Positions 27,667 to 36,071 of a stretch of 64,000 bases of DNA are shown here, one piece after another. The notes under the pieces were generated by a model that ran no database searches, was not told the DNA's origin, and worked only from the letters and a program-made list of their open reading frames with translations. Position numbers and translations under genes: made by a program. This stretch comes from Mangrovimonas sp. TPBH4 (GTDB taxonomy: Bacteria > Bacteroidota > Bacteroidia > Flavobacteriales > Flavobacteriaceae): contig NZ_LBIO01000040.1 of assembly GCF_001280505.1 (NCBI RefSeq), forward strand, positions 1 to 64,000. Direction: 5' to 3'. Positions within the stretch are counted from its first letter, which is position 1. Every line of letters begins with the position of its first letter.

Positions 27667-29796
27667 ATGTCCCAAAGCATCATTTCCTATATCATTTCAT
27701 ACACCAATTTACCAGAGTCTGGAGTTAAAAACACGCTTCAACTTTTGGAAGAAGACTGCACCGTACCCTTTATTTCCCGATACCGAAAAGAGCGTACTGG
27801 AAACTTGGATGAAGTGCAAATTGGGGATATTGTGAAATACAAGGAACAATTTGAGGCTTTGGAAAAACGCAAGGCGACCATTTTAAAAGCCTTAGAGGAA
27901 CAGGATGTTTTAACTCCAGAATTGCAAAACAGCATTGAAAAAGCAGCAGATCTAACCACCTTGGAAGATTTGTATCTGCCCTATAAGAAAAAACGCAAAA
28001 CCAAAGCCGAAGCAGCTCGAAAAGCAGGCTTGGAACCTTTGGCCAAAATCATTATGAGCCAAAATGCCTCTGATTTGGATTCTATCGCTTTTAAATATGC
28101 CAAGGGAGACATTAACTCTGCCGAAGACGCTTTGGAAGGGGCACGCCATATCATTGCCGAATGGATCAATGAACGCTGCGACATCAGAAACCAAATTCGC
28201 CACCAATTGGAACGCTTTGCTCTCATTTCCTCTAAGGTGGTAAAGGCAAAGGCCGAAGAAGACGACGCCCAGAAATTCAGGGATTATTTTGAATGGGAAG
28301 AATCGCTGAGCCGAATCCCTTCCCACAGACTTCTGGCCATTTTACGTGCAGAACATGAAGGTTTTATTCGCCTTAAAATTGATATTGATGAAGAGCGCTC
28401 ACTTTCTAAAATTGAAAGTCGCATCATTCGCTCCAACAATGCTTGCGCTGCACAGATTGAATTGGCTATCAAAGATGCTTATAAACGTTTGTTACTGCCC
28501 TCGCTTTCCAACGAAGCCCTTCAAAATGCCAAGGAAAAAGCCGACGCATCGGCCATTTCGGTATTTGCGAAGAACCTTAAACAATTGCTTCTTGGATCAC
28601 CTTTAGGAGAAAAAAGAATCTTGGCCATTGACCCAGGGTTTAGAACCGGCTGTAAAGTGGTTTGCTTGGATGCGCAAGGAACTCTAAAGCACAACGAAAC
28701 CATTTACCCGCATGCCCCTAAAAATGATACTACGGGAGCCATAAAAAAAATTAGTTCTTTGGCAGAGGCGTATCAGATAGAGGCCATCGCCATTGGAAAC
28801 GGAACTGCTTCCAGAGAAACCGAAGCCCTTATCAGACGCATTCATTTTAAAAATGACATTCATGTATTTGTAGTGAATGAAGCTGGCGCCAGTATTTATT
28901 CAGCATCCAAAATTGCCCGAGAGGAATTCCCAAATTACGATGTGACCGTGAGAGGTTCTGTTTCAATTGGGAGACGATTGCAGGATCCCTTGGCAGAATT
29001 GGTAAAGATTGATCCAAAATCTATTGGGGTTGGGCAATACCAACATGATGTAGACCAAACCAAGTTGAAAAACGAATTGGACACGGTTGTGGAAAGTTGT
29101 GTAAATGCTGTTGGCGTGAACATCAACACCGCCAGTAAATCCCTGTTGAGTTATGTGTCTGGAATTGGTCCAAAATTAGCAGAAAACATTGTGGCTTATA
29201 GAGAGGAAAACGGAAAATTCTTAGCTAGAACCGACATTAAAAAAGTGCCAAGATTGGGAGACAAAGCCTTTGAACAAGGTGCTGCCTTTTTACGAATTAA
29301 AGGCGCTAAAAATCCTATGGATGATTCGGCGGTGCACCCAGAAAGTTACAGCATTGTTAAACAAATTGCCAAAGACGAAGGCAAAACAGTTGCCGAATTG
29401 ATAGGCAATTCCGAGCTTCTTAGAAAGATTGACCTCAACAAATATTGCACAGATACCGTAGGGCTTCCTACTCTAAAAGATATTGTCAAGGAATTGGAAA
29501 AACCAGGGTTGGACATTAGGGAACAGGCCAAGGTATTTACCTTTAACCAAAACATCAAAACCATTAACGATTTACAGGAAGGCCAATTGCTACCGGGAAT
29601 TGTCAATAACGTGACCAATTTTGGCGCCTTTGTGGATATAGGGATTAAGGAAAGTGGCTTGATTCATATTTCCAATCTATCCGATGGTTTTGTAAGCGAT
29701 GTCAACGAACACATCAGCCTGCACCAACAAGTAATCGTTAAGGTTTTGGAAGTGGATATTAAGCGTAAACGGATTCAACTTAAATTGCACAAATAA
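27667..29796 (+). CDS. tex: Tex family RNA-binding transcription accessory protein
   Basis: The 709-residue protein has the Tex layout: an N-terminal helical region with TVPFISRYRKERTGNLDEVQ, the YqgF/RNase H-like domain with ILAIDPGFRTGCKVVCLD (about residue 319), a helix-hairpin-helix segment with LLSYVSGIGPKLAENIVAYR (about 494), and a C-terminal S1 RNA-binding domain (about residues 637-709) with GIVNNVTNFGAFVDIGIKESGLIHIS. Tex proteins bind nucleic acid and influence transcription and stress survival. It is cytoplasmic, and the domains are complete. Confidence 0.95.
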   Translation: MSQSIISYIISYTNLPESGVKNTLQLLEEDCTVPFISRYRKERTGNLDEVQIGDIVKYKEQFEALEKRKATILKALEEQDVLTPELQNSIEKAADLTTLEDLYLPYKKKRKTKAEAARKAGLEPLAKIIMSQNASDLDSIAFKYAKGDINSAEDALEGARHIIAEWINERCDIRNQIRHQLERFALISSKVVKAKAEEDDAQKFRDYFEWEESLSRIPSHRLLAILRAEHEGFIRLKIDIDEERSLSKIESRIIRSNNACAAQIELAIKDAYKRLLLPSLSNEALQNAKEKADASAISVFAKNLKQLLLGSPLGEKRILAIDPGFRTGCKVVCLDAQGTLKHNETIYPHAPKNDTTGAIKKISSLAEAYQIEAIAIGNGTASRETEALIRRIHFKNDIHVFVVNEAGASIYSASKIAREEFPNYDVTVRGSVSIGRRLQDPLAELVKIDPKSIGVGQYQHDVDQTKLKNELDTVVESCVNAVGVNINTASKSLLSYVSGIGPKLAENIVAYREENGKFLARTDIKKVPRLGDKAFEQGAAFLRIKGAKNPMDDSAVHPESYSIVKQIAKDEGKTVAELIGNSELLRKIDLNKYCTDTVGLPTLKDIVKELEKPGLDIREQAKVFTFNQNIKTINDLQEGQLLPGIVNNVTNFGAFVDIGIKESGLIHISNLSDGFVSDVNEHISLHQQVIVKVLEVDIKRKRIQLKLHK

Positions 29797-29870
29797 GCCC
29801 TTTTTATTTAAAACCATTCTAATACTAAATGCTTAGTAATTTTTATAACTTTACGTAAAAAGAATATATC

Positions 29871-30389
29871 ATGTTATCAAAATCTATAGAAAAGGCCCTC
29901 AACAACCAGATACGCATTGAAGCCGAATCCTCGCAAATTTATTTGGCCATGGCCTGTTGGGCAGAGGTAAAAGGCCTGGAAGGAGTGGCCAATTTTATGT
30001 ACGACCAATCGGATGAGGAGCGTATGCACATGTTGAAATTGGTGCGATTTGTAAATGAACGTGGAGGCCATGCTCAGGTATCTGCCCTAAAGGCTCCCAA
30101 CGTTACATTCAATTCATTTAAGGAAATGTTCGAAAAATTGTTTGATCACGAAGTATTTGTATCTGAGAGCATCAATGAATTGGTTCATATCACGCTTCAG
30201 GAAAAAGACTATGCGACACATAATTTCCTACAATGGTATGTTTCCGAACAGATAGAAGAAGAAGCCATGGCCCGTACTATTTTGGACAAAATAAATATGA
30301 TTGGGAATGACAAAGGAGGCTTGTATTTATTTGATCGCGATATCCAACAATTAAGTGTAAGTACTGCTGCTGCCGAATCGCCCGAATAA
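29871..30389 (+). CDS. ftnA: Ferritin (non-haem iron storage protein)
   Basis: The 172-residue protein is a bacterial ferritin with a four-helix bundle. Ferroxidase-centre residues are visible as the Glu of NQIRIEAESSQIYLAMACW, and the Glu/His of DQSDEERMHMLKLVRFVNE. A second half contains FLQWYVSEQIEEEAMARTIL with further Glu ligands. Twenty-four subunits form a shell that oxidises Fe(II) and stores ferric iron. A small Cys/Lys-rich gene follows 76 bp later. Confidence 0.93.
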   Translation: MLSKSIEKALNNQIRIEAESSQIYLAMACWAEVKGLEGVANFMYDQSDEERMHMLKLVRFVNERGGHAQVSALKAPNVTFNSFKEMFEKLFDHEVFVSESINELVHITLQEKDYATHNFLQWYVSEQIEEEAMARTILDKINMIGNDKGGLYLFDRDIQQLSVSTAAAESPE

Positions 30390-30465
30390 TTTTAACATTA
30401 AATCTTATTTAGATTTATTTAAAATAACTATTTTCGCCCTCGTTTTGAAATAGTTATTATTTGTT

Positions 30466-30642
30466 TTGGGCAAGAAAAAAGACAAAAAGAAAAAAAAGAA
30501 AGAGGCAATAAAGCAACTGCACGCATCAGGCATCATCAATGCCGATAAGGTTAAAAGCAGCTGTTGCAAAAAATATAAAAAGGGAGAAAACAAGCGCTGT
30601 AAAAAATGTCCTTGTTTTGATTTACTTAAAAAAGTGGCTTAG
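30466..30642 (+). CDS. Small Lys/Cys-rich protein, 58 residues, TTG start
   Basis: A plus-strand frame opens at TTG 30466 and closes at TAG 30640-30642. The product begins with a Lys-dominated stretch (MGKKKDKKKKKKEAIKQL), then SGIINADKVKSSCC, then KKYKKGENKRCKKCPCFDLL. Five cysteines in a C-C...C-x2-C-x-C pattern suggest a metal- or cluster-binding knuckle. A stop codon lies five codons upstream in frame, so TTG is the only reasonable start. A clean terminator follows 28 bp after the stop. Its position after ferritin suggests, but does not prove, a link with iron. I do not recognise a named family. Confidence 0.6.
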   Translation: MGKKKDKKKKKKEAIKQLHASGIINADKVKSSCCKKYKKGENKRCKKCPCFDLLKKVA

Positions 30643-30670
30643 TTCCACGGCATATCCTCCAATAATACAA

Positions 30671-30702
30671 AAGAGATTAGTTAGCGCTAATCTCTTTTTT
30701 TT
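30671..30702 (+). terminator. Terminator after the small Cys/Lys-rich gene
   Basis: AAAGAGATTAG-ttagcg-CTAATCTCTTT followed by a run of T forms a strong hairpin. Confidence 0.88.
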
Positions 30703-30758
30703 GTGCTCCACTATTTATAAAATTAATAACTTGGAGAATTCATCACACCTAATATTGC

Positions 30759-33149
30759 ATGCCTAACAACCAACAAATAAAAACTAAAACAACCTACAAA
30801 ACCTATCATATTTGGCTTCTATGCCTGCTAGCCTTCGCTTCATCATTTTCTCAGGAGTCATTCACCATAAACCAAATTGCGGAGTCATTTACGGCCTATA
30901 CCAAATTACCAAGGGAGGTTGCCTATGGTCATCTTAATAAATCCACTTTTATTAAAGGGGAAACTCTGGCCTTTACGGTATATGTATTTGATAAAAACAG
31001 TAAACAACTTTCCACAGGAACCTCCAATGTATATTGCGCCATCGTTGATACTCATGGTAAGATTGTAAAGCATAAAATGTTATTGGCACAAAACGGGGTC
31101 TGCTATGGAAGCTTTTTTGTGGATGAACAATTTGCATCTGGCAATTACAATTTTCAGGCCTATACCAATTGGATGAAAAATTTTGACGAGCAGAATTTTT
31201 ATGTTCAGGCTATCTCCATCATCGATCCAGTCGAAGCTACAACACCTCCAATTGTGTCATCAAAACTCGACATTCAATTATTGCCAGAAGGAGGTCATTT
31301 GGTAGCCAATACTCAAAACACTGTAGGCATCGTTGTAAAAGACACTTTAGGACTTGGCGTTCCCAATACCACTTTTGAAGTTTTGGATTCCGACAATCAA
31401 AGTATGGGGAGCATGACGACCAACCAATTTGGAATTGGAAAATTTGCACTCAGGCCAAACAAAGCAGCAACCTATAAGGTAAAAGTGCAAACCCAGGAGA
31501 TTACCCAAATCCAGCCGCTTCCTATTGCAGAAGCCTATGGCATTGCAATGACGTTAAACAAACTAAACGATAAAATAATTCTAAGGTTTCACACCAATAC
31601 AGATACCTTCAAGCCCATTCAAAATAAGCCCTACACCCTTGTGGTCCACAATGGCCATGATCTTAAAACCATTAGCATTCAATTTACAGATGCGGCAGAA
31701 ATCCTAACCTTGATTCCCCATCAAGACCTCTTTAAAGGCATGAATATTCTAACCTTGTTTGATGAGAAAGGGAATCCTATTTTGGAGCGGCTCTATTTTA
31801 AGCATGAGGGCATTCAGTTGGTAAAATCTGAAGAAGTGAATTTCGAACAAGGCGAAGATTCAACGCTGATAAAAATCCCTATGAAAGCTGCCAACCCTAA
31901 GGTCTTTAATAATTTCAGCTTGTCCGTTTTACCTGCTAAAACAAAATCCTACCAACACAATCAAAACATTATTTCAGCGCTGTATTTACAACCTTATGTA
32001 AAAGGATTCATTGAAAATGCGCAATATTATTTTACGGACATTGACAGACAAAAGGAGTTTGAATTGGACCTTCTTTTGTTGACACAAGGGTGGAGCAGTT
32101 ATAATTGGGAAAACATCTTCAATCACCCACCTACTATAAAGTTTCCTTTTGAACAGGGTATTACTATAAAAGCACACATCAACCAATCCAAGTCCAATAC
32201 TTTTGCCATGTTCCCCATCACCTACAATGATTTTGAAACCTTCGAACTCAAGGGCAGCAATGCATCTTTCGAAAAACAAGGCCTATATCCACTGGACAAA
32301 GAACAATTGCGCTTTGTGGAACTCAACCGAAAAAATTCAGGAGTCAAACCCCATTTATTTTTAGAATTTACACCTTCCAAAATCCCCAATTTGGAAAAGC
32401 ATCTGAAAATTGAGCCTATAAAACAACCCATTATTTTTAACTCCAATAACTCTCAAGCTTTTTTGATCAATTCTTGGAGTGGTTTGGAACAATTGGATGA
32501 AATTGTCCTATCGGTAAGAAAAAAAGAGAGTCGTAAAGAACAATTAAGCCAACAACAATCTGGCAAAATTGACGTGTTTGATGACAACCTACGGAAATCT
32601 TATATGGACTTTGCCTCCTATATACGTACCAAAGGTTTTATGGTCTACCAGAATAATGGGCAGCTGAACATCATTAATCCATCAGCGGCTTCCGCAACCA
32701 ACAATAGCCCTATGGTATATCTTGACGATATGAGACTGTTTGATTTGAACACCTTATATCAATACCGTTTGGACATTGTGGATTACATCCTTGTTGACAA
32801 ATCAGGATTTGGTCAAGGTGCTAACGGAACTGCTGGAGTCATCAAGATTTACACCGACCCCAAAATTTCATTTACCTTTAATGAGAGCAGTCCATTCCAA
32901 ACCTTTAACATCCCGCTTACATTTAGTTCGCCTACAAAATTTTACACTCCCAAATATGCCTTTTACCAAACACAATTCTATAAAGAATATGGTGTTGTGA
33001 ACTGGCTTCCCAATTGCAAAGTGGATGCTCAAGACAACATTACCTTTAAAATTGACAATATCCAAACAGGCGATCTCAAGATTTTTATAGAAGGCACTTG
33101 CAATGATGGCATCCTGATTTCGGAAGTAAAACGGTTGCAGATTAATTAA
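30759..33149 (+). CDS. Secreted macroglobulin-like protein with TonB-plug-like C-terminus
   Basis: The 796-residue protein has an N-terminal signal peptide (about residues 17-32, LLCLLAFASSFSQ). An MG2-like macroglobulin domain follows, with REVAYGHLNKSTFIKGETLA and GTSNVYCAIVDTHGKIV. Further Ig-like strands run through the middle. Near residues 590-700 there is a region resembling a TonB-dependent-receptor plug: YLDDMRLFDLNTLYQYRLDI, then VDYILVDKSGFGQGANGTAG. No C-terminal 22-strand barrel is present, so it is not itself a TonB receptor. This architecture recurs in Bacteroidetes and is of unknown role, perhaps an envelope adaptor. It ends at a shared terminator. Confidence 0.7.
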   Translation: MPNNQQIKTKTTYKTYHIWLLCLLAFASSFSQESFTINQIAESFTAYTKLPREVAYGHLNKSTFIKGETLAFTVYVFDKNSKQLSTGTSNVYCAIVDTHGKIVKHKMLLAQNGVCYGSFFVDEQFASGNYNFQAYTNWMKNFDEQNFYVQAISIIDPVEATTPPIVSSKLDIQLLPEGGHLVANTQNTVGIVVKDTLGLGVPNTTFEVLDSDNQSMGSMTTNQFGIGKFALRPNKAATYKVKVQTQEITQIQPLPIAEAYGIAMTLNKLNDKIILRFHTNTDTFKPIQNKPYTLVVHNGHDLKTISIQFTDAAEILTLIPHQDLFKGMNILTLFDEKGNPILERLYFKHEGIQLVKSEEVNFEQGEDSTLIKIPMKAANPKVFNNFSLSVLPAKTKSYQHNQNIISALYLQPYVKGFIENAQYYFTDIDRQKEFELDLLLLTQGWSSYNWENIFNHPPTIKFPFEQGITIKAHINQSKSNTFAMFPITYNDFETFELKGSNASFEKQGLYPLDKEQLRFVELNRKNSGVKPHLFLEFTPSKIPNLEKHLKIEPIKQPIIFNSNNSQAFLINSWSGLEQLDEIVLSVRKKESRKEQLSQQQSGKIDVFDDNLRKSYMDFASYIRTKGFMVYQNNGQLNIINPSAASATNNSPMVYLDDMRLFDLNTLYQYRLDIVDYILVDKSGFGQGANGTAGVIKIYTDPKISFTFNESSPFQTFNIPLTFSSPTKFYTPKYAFYQTQFYKEYGVVNWLPNCKVDAQDNITFKIDNIQTGDLKIFIEGTCNDGILISEVKRLQIN

Positions 33150-33150
33150 A

Positions 33151-33176
33151 AAAAAGGCTCCAAATGGAGCCCTTTT
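33151..33176. terminator. Bidirectional terminator
   Basis: AAAAAGGCTCC-aaat-GGAGCCCTTTT separates the convergent genes ending at 33149 and 33184, with A and T tracts on both sides. Confidence 0.8.
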
Positions 33177-33183
33177 CATTAGC

Positions 33184-33516
33184 TTACTTCCCCAACATCA
33201 ATAATTCACTGCAGAGGATTTCAGTGGCATAATGCCGTTTGCCGTCCTTATCCTCCCAACTGCGGTTGGTTAATTTTCCTTCCACGGCAATTTCCTGCCC
33301 TTTTGTAATATAGTTTTCCACCACCTTTACAAGGCCTCCCCTTACAATAACATTGTGCCAATAGGTGCGCTCTATCTTTTGGCCTTTTTTGTCCTTATAG
33401 CTATCATCTGTAGCCAAGGAGAATTTGGCCATTTTATTGCCATCTTCAAAATTCACAATTTCAGGATCTTGTCCCAATCTTCCAATCAACTGTACTTTGT
33501 TTCTAAGTGCATTCAT
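33184..33516 (-). CDS. ssb: Short single-stranded DNA-binding protein
   Basis: The 110-residue protein is one OB-fold: MNALRNKVQLIGRLGQDPEI, then KMAKFSLATDDSYKDKKGQK, then TYWHNVIVRGGLVKVVENYI and KGQEIAVEGKLTNRSWEDKD. It lacks the disordered linker and acidic DDDIPF-like tip that recruits repair partners in housekeeping SSB. It is therefore probably an accessory SSB (competence, conjugation or stress) rather than the main replication SSB. It is monocistronic, divergent from the methyltransferase-like gene. Confidence 0.9.
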   Translation of the reverse strand: MNALRNKVQLIGRLGQDPEIVNFEDGNKMAKFSLATDDSYKDKKGQKIERTYWHNVIVRGGLVKVVENYITKGQEIAVEGKLTNRSWEDKDGKRHYATEILCSELLMLGK

Positions 33517-33626
33517 AATTTTAAATTTTAAGGTTAAACAGTTAATACCATTGAATTTCGTTAGTTCAATTCAACAGGACAAAGATTGCAAACCACTTTA
33601 AAATTAGTCGGTAGTTACGCATTTAT

Positions 33627-33660
33627 AGTCGTTTGTAAACGTTTGTAGTCGTTTGTACAC
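33627..33660. repeat. GTCGTTTGTA direct repeats between ssb and the divergent gene
   Basis: GTCGTTTGTA occurs at 33629-33638 and 33648-33657, with a partial CGTTTGTAG between, and the junction contains the palindrome AAACGTTT. The array lies in the divergent promoter region of ssb and the gene at 33710. It looks like a protein-binding array, but the ligand is unknown. Confidence 0.5.
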
Positions 33661-33684
33661 GGATAATTATTTGCCGCAACCTCC

Positions 33685-33692
33685 TATATTTG
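33685..33692 (+). promoter_or_regulatory. Putative -7 box
   Basis: TATATTTG matches the TAnnTTTG consensus, 18 bp before the chosen start at 33710. The nearest TTTG is too close (11-nt spacer) to be a standard -33 element. Confidence 0.45.
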
Positions 33693-33709
33693 CAGCTTTT
33701 TTCTTCCAT

Positions 33710-34354
33710 ATGAAACGTCTTTTAAGCTATCTCTATCCAATACGAAAAAAGGTCCCTTCCCAATACAATGGCAAGTTGGAGGTGACTTGGTACGACGGTA
33801 AAAAATACCTCAACACCAAAAACGCCAACTATTCATACGGCTCCCTTCAGGAAATTTTAAAGTTCGGTTTAGAACAAATTAATTTGAATCCAATCTCCAA
33901 CTGTTTGTTATTGGGTCTTGGTGGCGGTAGTGTGATTGACACGCTACGCAGCGACTTTAATTTTCAGCAACACATCACGGCAGTGGATATAGACCCTGTG
34001 GTAATCGCCATTGCCCAAAAAGAATTTCAGCATTATAACTCGCCTGCTCTAAATATGGTCTGTGCCGATGCCAAAGCGTTTATCCATGAAACTACAACAA
34101 GGTTCGACCTCATTATTGTAGATCTTTACATTGACGCCTACATGCCTTCACAGTTTACGGAACTCTCATTTTGGAAAGCTATTCTAAAATCGCACTCCAA
34201 GCAAGGGGCCATTATTTTTAATGCGGCATTACACACTTCCAACTCCAAAGTCCTGCAGCCCATTATCTCACTTTTGAAAGCCAATGGCTTTACTGTTAAC
34301 ATCCATCAAAAAGTAAATGGCACCAACACCCTGCTAGTGGCCCAAACACCGTAA
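33710..34354 (+). CDS. Spermidine-synthase-like methyltransferase-fold protein
   Basis: The start is taken at ATG 33710 (MKRLLSYLYPIRKKVPSQYN), after the -7 box; an upstream start at 33653 would fall within the promoter repeats. The 214-residue product has the nucleotide-binding CLLLGLGGGSVIDTL motif, the acidic ITAVDIDPVVIAIAQKEF strand end, and FDLIIVDLYIDAYMPSQFT. This is the spermidine/spermine synthase fold, but it is shorter than SpeE. The true substrate (polyamine or other) is not clear. Confidence 0.75.
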   Translation: MKRLLSYLYPIRKKVPSQYNGKLEVTWYDGKKYLNTKNANYSYGSLQEILKFGLEQINLNPISNCLLLGLGGGSVIDTLRSDFNFQQHITAVDIDPVVIAIAQKEFQHYNSPALNMVCADAKAFIHETTTRFDLIIVDLYIDAYMPSQFTELSFWKAILKSHSKQGAIIFNAALHTSNSKVLQPIISLLKANGFTVNIHQKVNGTNTLLVAQTP

Positions 34355-34407
34355 TCTATTATAAATGAATATTTCCTATATTGTATACGCAACCAACCCA
34401 TTGAATT

Positions 34408-34758
34408 ATGCAAAAAGCGTGTCCAGAATGTGGAGAAACCATTCGCGGAAGAGTGGATAAAAAGTTTTGTAGCGATGCCTGCCGAAACAGTTATAACAAC
34501 AAGGTCAACAAGGACGTTAGGAACATTATTAGGAACACCAACAACAAGCTGCGCAAAAATTATAGGGTTTTAGAAGAACTCAATCCCGAGCAAAAATCTA
34601 CCGCATCCAAAGGACGTTTGGTTGAAAAAGGCTTCGACTTCAATTACATTACCAGCATTTACACCACCAAAACCGGCAATATCTATTATTTTGTATACGA
34701 CCAAGGTTACCTCCCTCTTGAAGGCGACTTTTATGCCCTGGTGAAACGCCAACAATAA
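34408..34758 (+). CDS. Small zinc-ribbon protein of unknown function
   Basis: The 116-residue protein begins MQKACPECGETIRGRVDKKF, then CSDACRNSYNNKVNKD. C-x2-C and C-x3-C form a zinc ribbon or knuckle, followed by a basic, Asn-rich helix. The C-terminal half (about residues 55-116) is a small mixed domain ending YDQGYLPLEGDFYALVKRQQ. The composition suggests nucleic-acid binding. Proteins with this N-terminal ribbon are common in Flavobacteriia but uncharacterised as far as I know. Confidence 0.72.
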   Translation: MQKACPECGETIRGRVDKKFCSDACRNSYNNKVNKDVRNIIRNTNNKLRKNYRVLEELNPEQKSTASKGRLVEKGFDFNYITSIYTTKTGNIYYFVYDQGYLPLEGDFYALVKRQQ

Positions 34759-34808
34759 CTGTAACATTTTAAGCCGTTTTCCTACTTATTATTTATAGTT
34801 ATTTTTTT

Positions 34809-35504
34809 ATGATAGCATTAGTCACATCATTTGTCCCTGCCATTATAGCCCTTGTAATCATTGCTGGCATTGGTTTGGGCTCCTACTATTTTAGTTCAAA
34901 AAAGGTCATCCTTCGGGCCCTTGCCAAAATACCTCACAAAACCTTGGGGAGTATCAGAACCAATGACCTAGTGAAGATCTCGGGAAAGGCCCTACATGCC
35001 AAAGAACCACTAAAAGCCCCCTTAAGCAAGCGCGACTGTGTGTTTTACAGCATTACCATAGAACAGAAGAAAAACAGTGGCAAACATTCGCATTGGAAAA
35101 CCTTGGTTAAGGATGAACAATTTCACGATTTTTTTGTAGACCATCGAGGTGAAATGGTCATGATCAAACCTTCCCATTCCCCTAAAAACTATATCACCTA
35201 TTTGGTGTCCGACAAGAACACCTCGTCTGGAACCTTTAACGATCCAAGCCTAGAATTTGAAGCCTTGCTAAGGCGTTACAATATTGAAAGCACCAACTTT
35301 TTTGGTTTCAACAAGCAATTGCGCTATAGCGAAGGGATTATAGAAGTAGGCGAACACATTACCGTATCGGGGATTGCCAAATGGAAAAGTTTTAATGAAC
35401 CCATTGAAGGTTTCCCATATTCCAAAATATTGTCGCTTGAAAGCGAGGGCAAACAAAAACTGATCATCACCGATTTGCCTGAAGCCATGGAAATCCAGTC
35501 TTAA
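34809..35504 (+). CDS. GIDE-like membrane protein
   Basis: The 231-residue protein has an N-terminal membrane helix (about residues 8-28) and then a domain resembling the GIDE/MULAN family: GSIRTNDLVKISGKALHAKE, then APLSKRDCVFYSITIEQK, and later EGIIEVGEHITVSGIAKWKS. In eukaryotes this domain belongs to mitochondrial E3 ligases with a RING finger; no RING is present here, as is usual in bacteria. Its role is unknown, perhaps envelope stress. It follows the zinc-ribbon gene by 50 bp. Confidence 0.72.
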   Translation: MIALVTSFVPAIIALVIIAGIGLGSYYFSSKKVILRALAKIPHKTLGSIRTNDLVKISGKALHAKEPLKAPLSKRDCVFYSITIEQKKNSGKHSHWKTLVKDEQFHDFFVDHRGEMVMIKPSHSPKNYITYLVSDKNTSSGTFNDPSLEFEALLRRYNIESTNFFGFNKQLRYSEGIIEVGEHITVSGIAKWKSFNEPIEGFPYSKILSLESEGKQKLIITDLPEAMEIQS

Positions 35505-35514
35505 TTTATAGGAA

Positions 35515-35532
35515 TAATCTATTATATTTACA
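35515..35532 (+). promoter_or_regulatory. Leader/promoter motif shared with 18173-18190
   Basis: TAATCTATTATATTTACA is identical to the sequence upstream of the gene at 18272 and is followed here by ACAACCAAC. It contains TATATTTA, near the -7 consensus, about 80 bp before the start at 35608. Confidence 0.45.
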
Positions 35533-35607
35533 ACAACCAACATGCCAATTGTATCGTAAACCACTTGAAGAGCTTATGTTCACCTTGGCAACCAAAAACA
35601 AGCAGAA

Positions 35608-35916
35608 ATGAAACCAGAACCAACAAAACAAACAAATTACAAACTATGGGCTTTTAGAGTATTTCTTTATGTGGTTGTAATAAACCTAGTAATCGCTTAT
35701 GGGGTAATGACTTTTGCCGTTGGGTTTCACGATATGGAAAAATTCCAACGTAATATTGGTATTGCCTCTGTATTTGGTAATTTACTTCTTATAACTGGCA
35801 TAATCCTAACTATTCTCAGTATTAAAAATAACGAGAAAAAAAATTATCAATTTTACATTTCGATAATTGGATATCCATTCTTCTTAATCCTAACATTTAT
35901 GTCTTTTGTGTTCTAA
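35608..35916 (+). CDS. Small membrane protein of unknown function
   Basis: The 102-residue protein is predicted to have three helices: about 14-34 (AFRVFLYVVVINLVIAYGVM), 47-67 (IASVFGNLLLITGIILTILS) and 79-99. It shows no motif I recognise. Its leader shares an 18-nt identical motif with another small membrane-protein gene at 18272. It has a coherent reading frame with a proper start and stop and no overlapping alternative, so it is likely real. Confidence 0.6.
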   Translation: MKPEPTKQTNYKLWAFRVFLYVVVINLVIAYGVMTFAVGFHDMEKFQRNIGIASVFGNLLLITGIILTILSIKNNEKKNYQFYISIIGYPFFLILTFMSFVF

Positions 35917-36071
35917 AATAGAAACCAAAAATTTATACTGGATTGAAAAGGGCTACTTGGATTAACTCCCAACACCCCACAAAAAATACAGCGACACTAT
36001 AATAAGTATCGCTGCATCCTATTTAACAAACCCAACTGAAGCGTGATTGTATCACGTTCAAATAATCCTTC

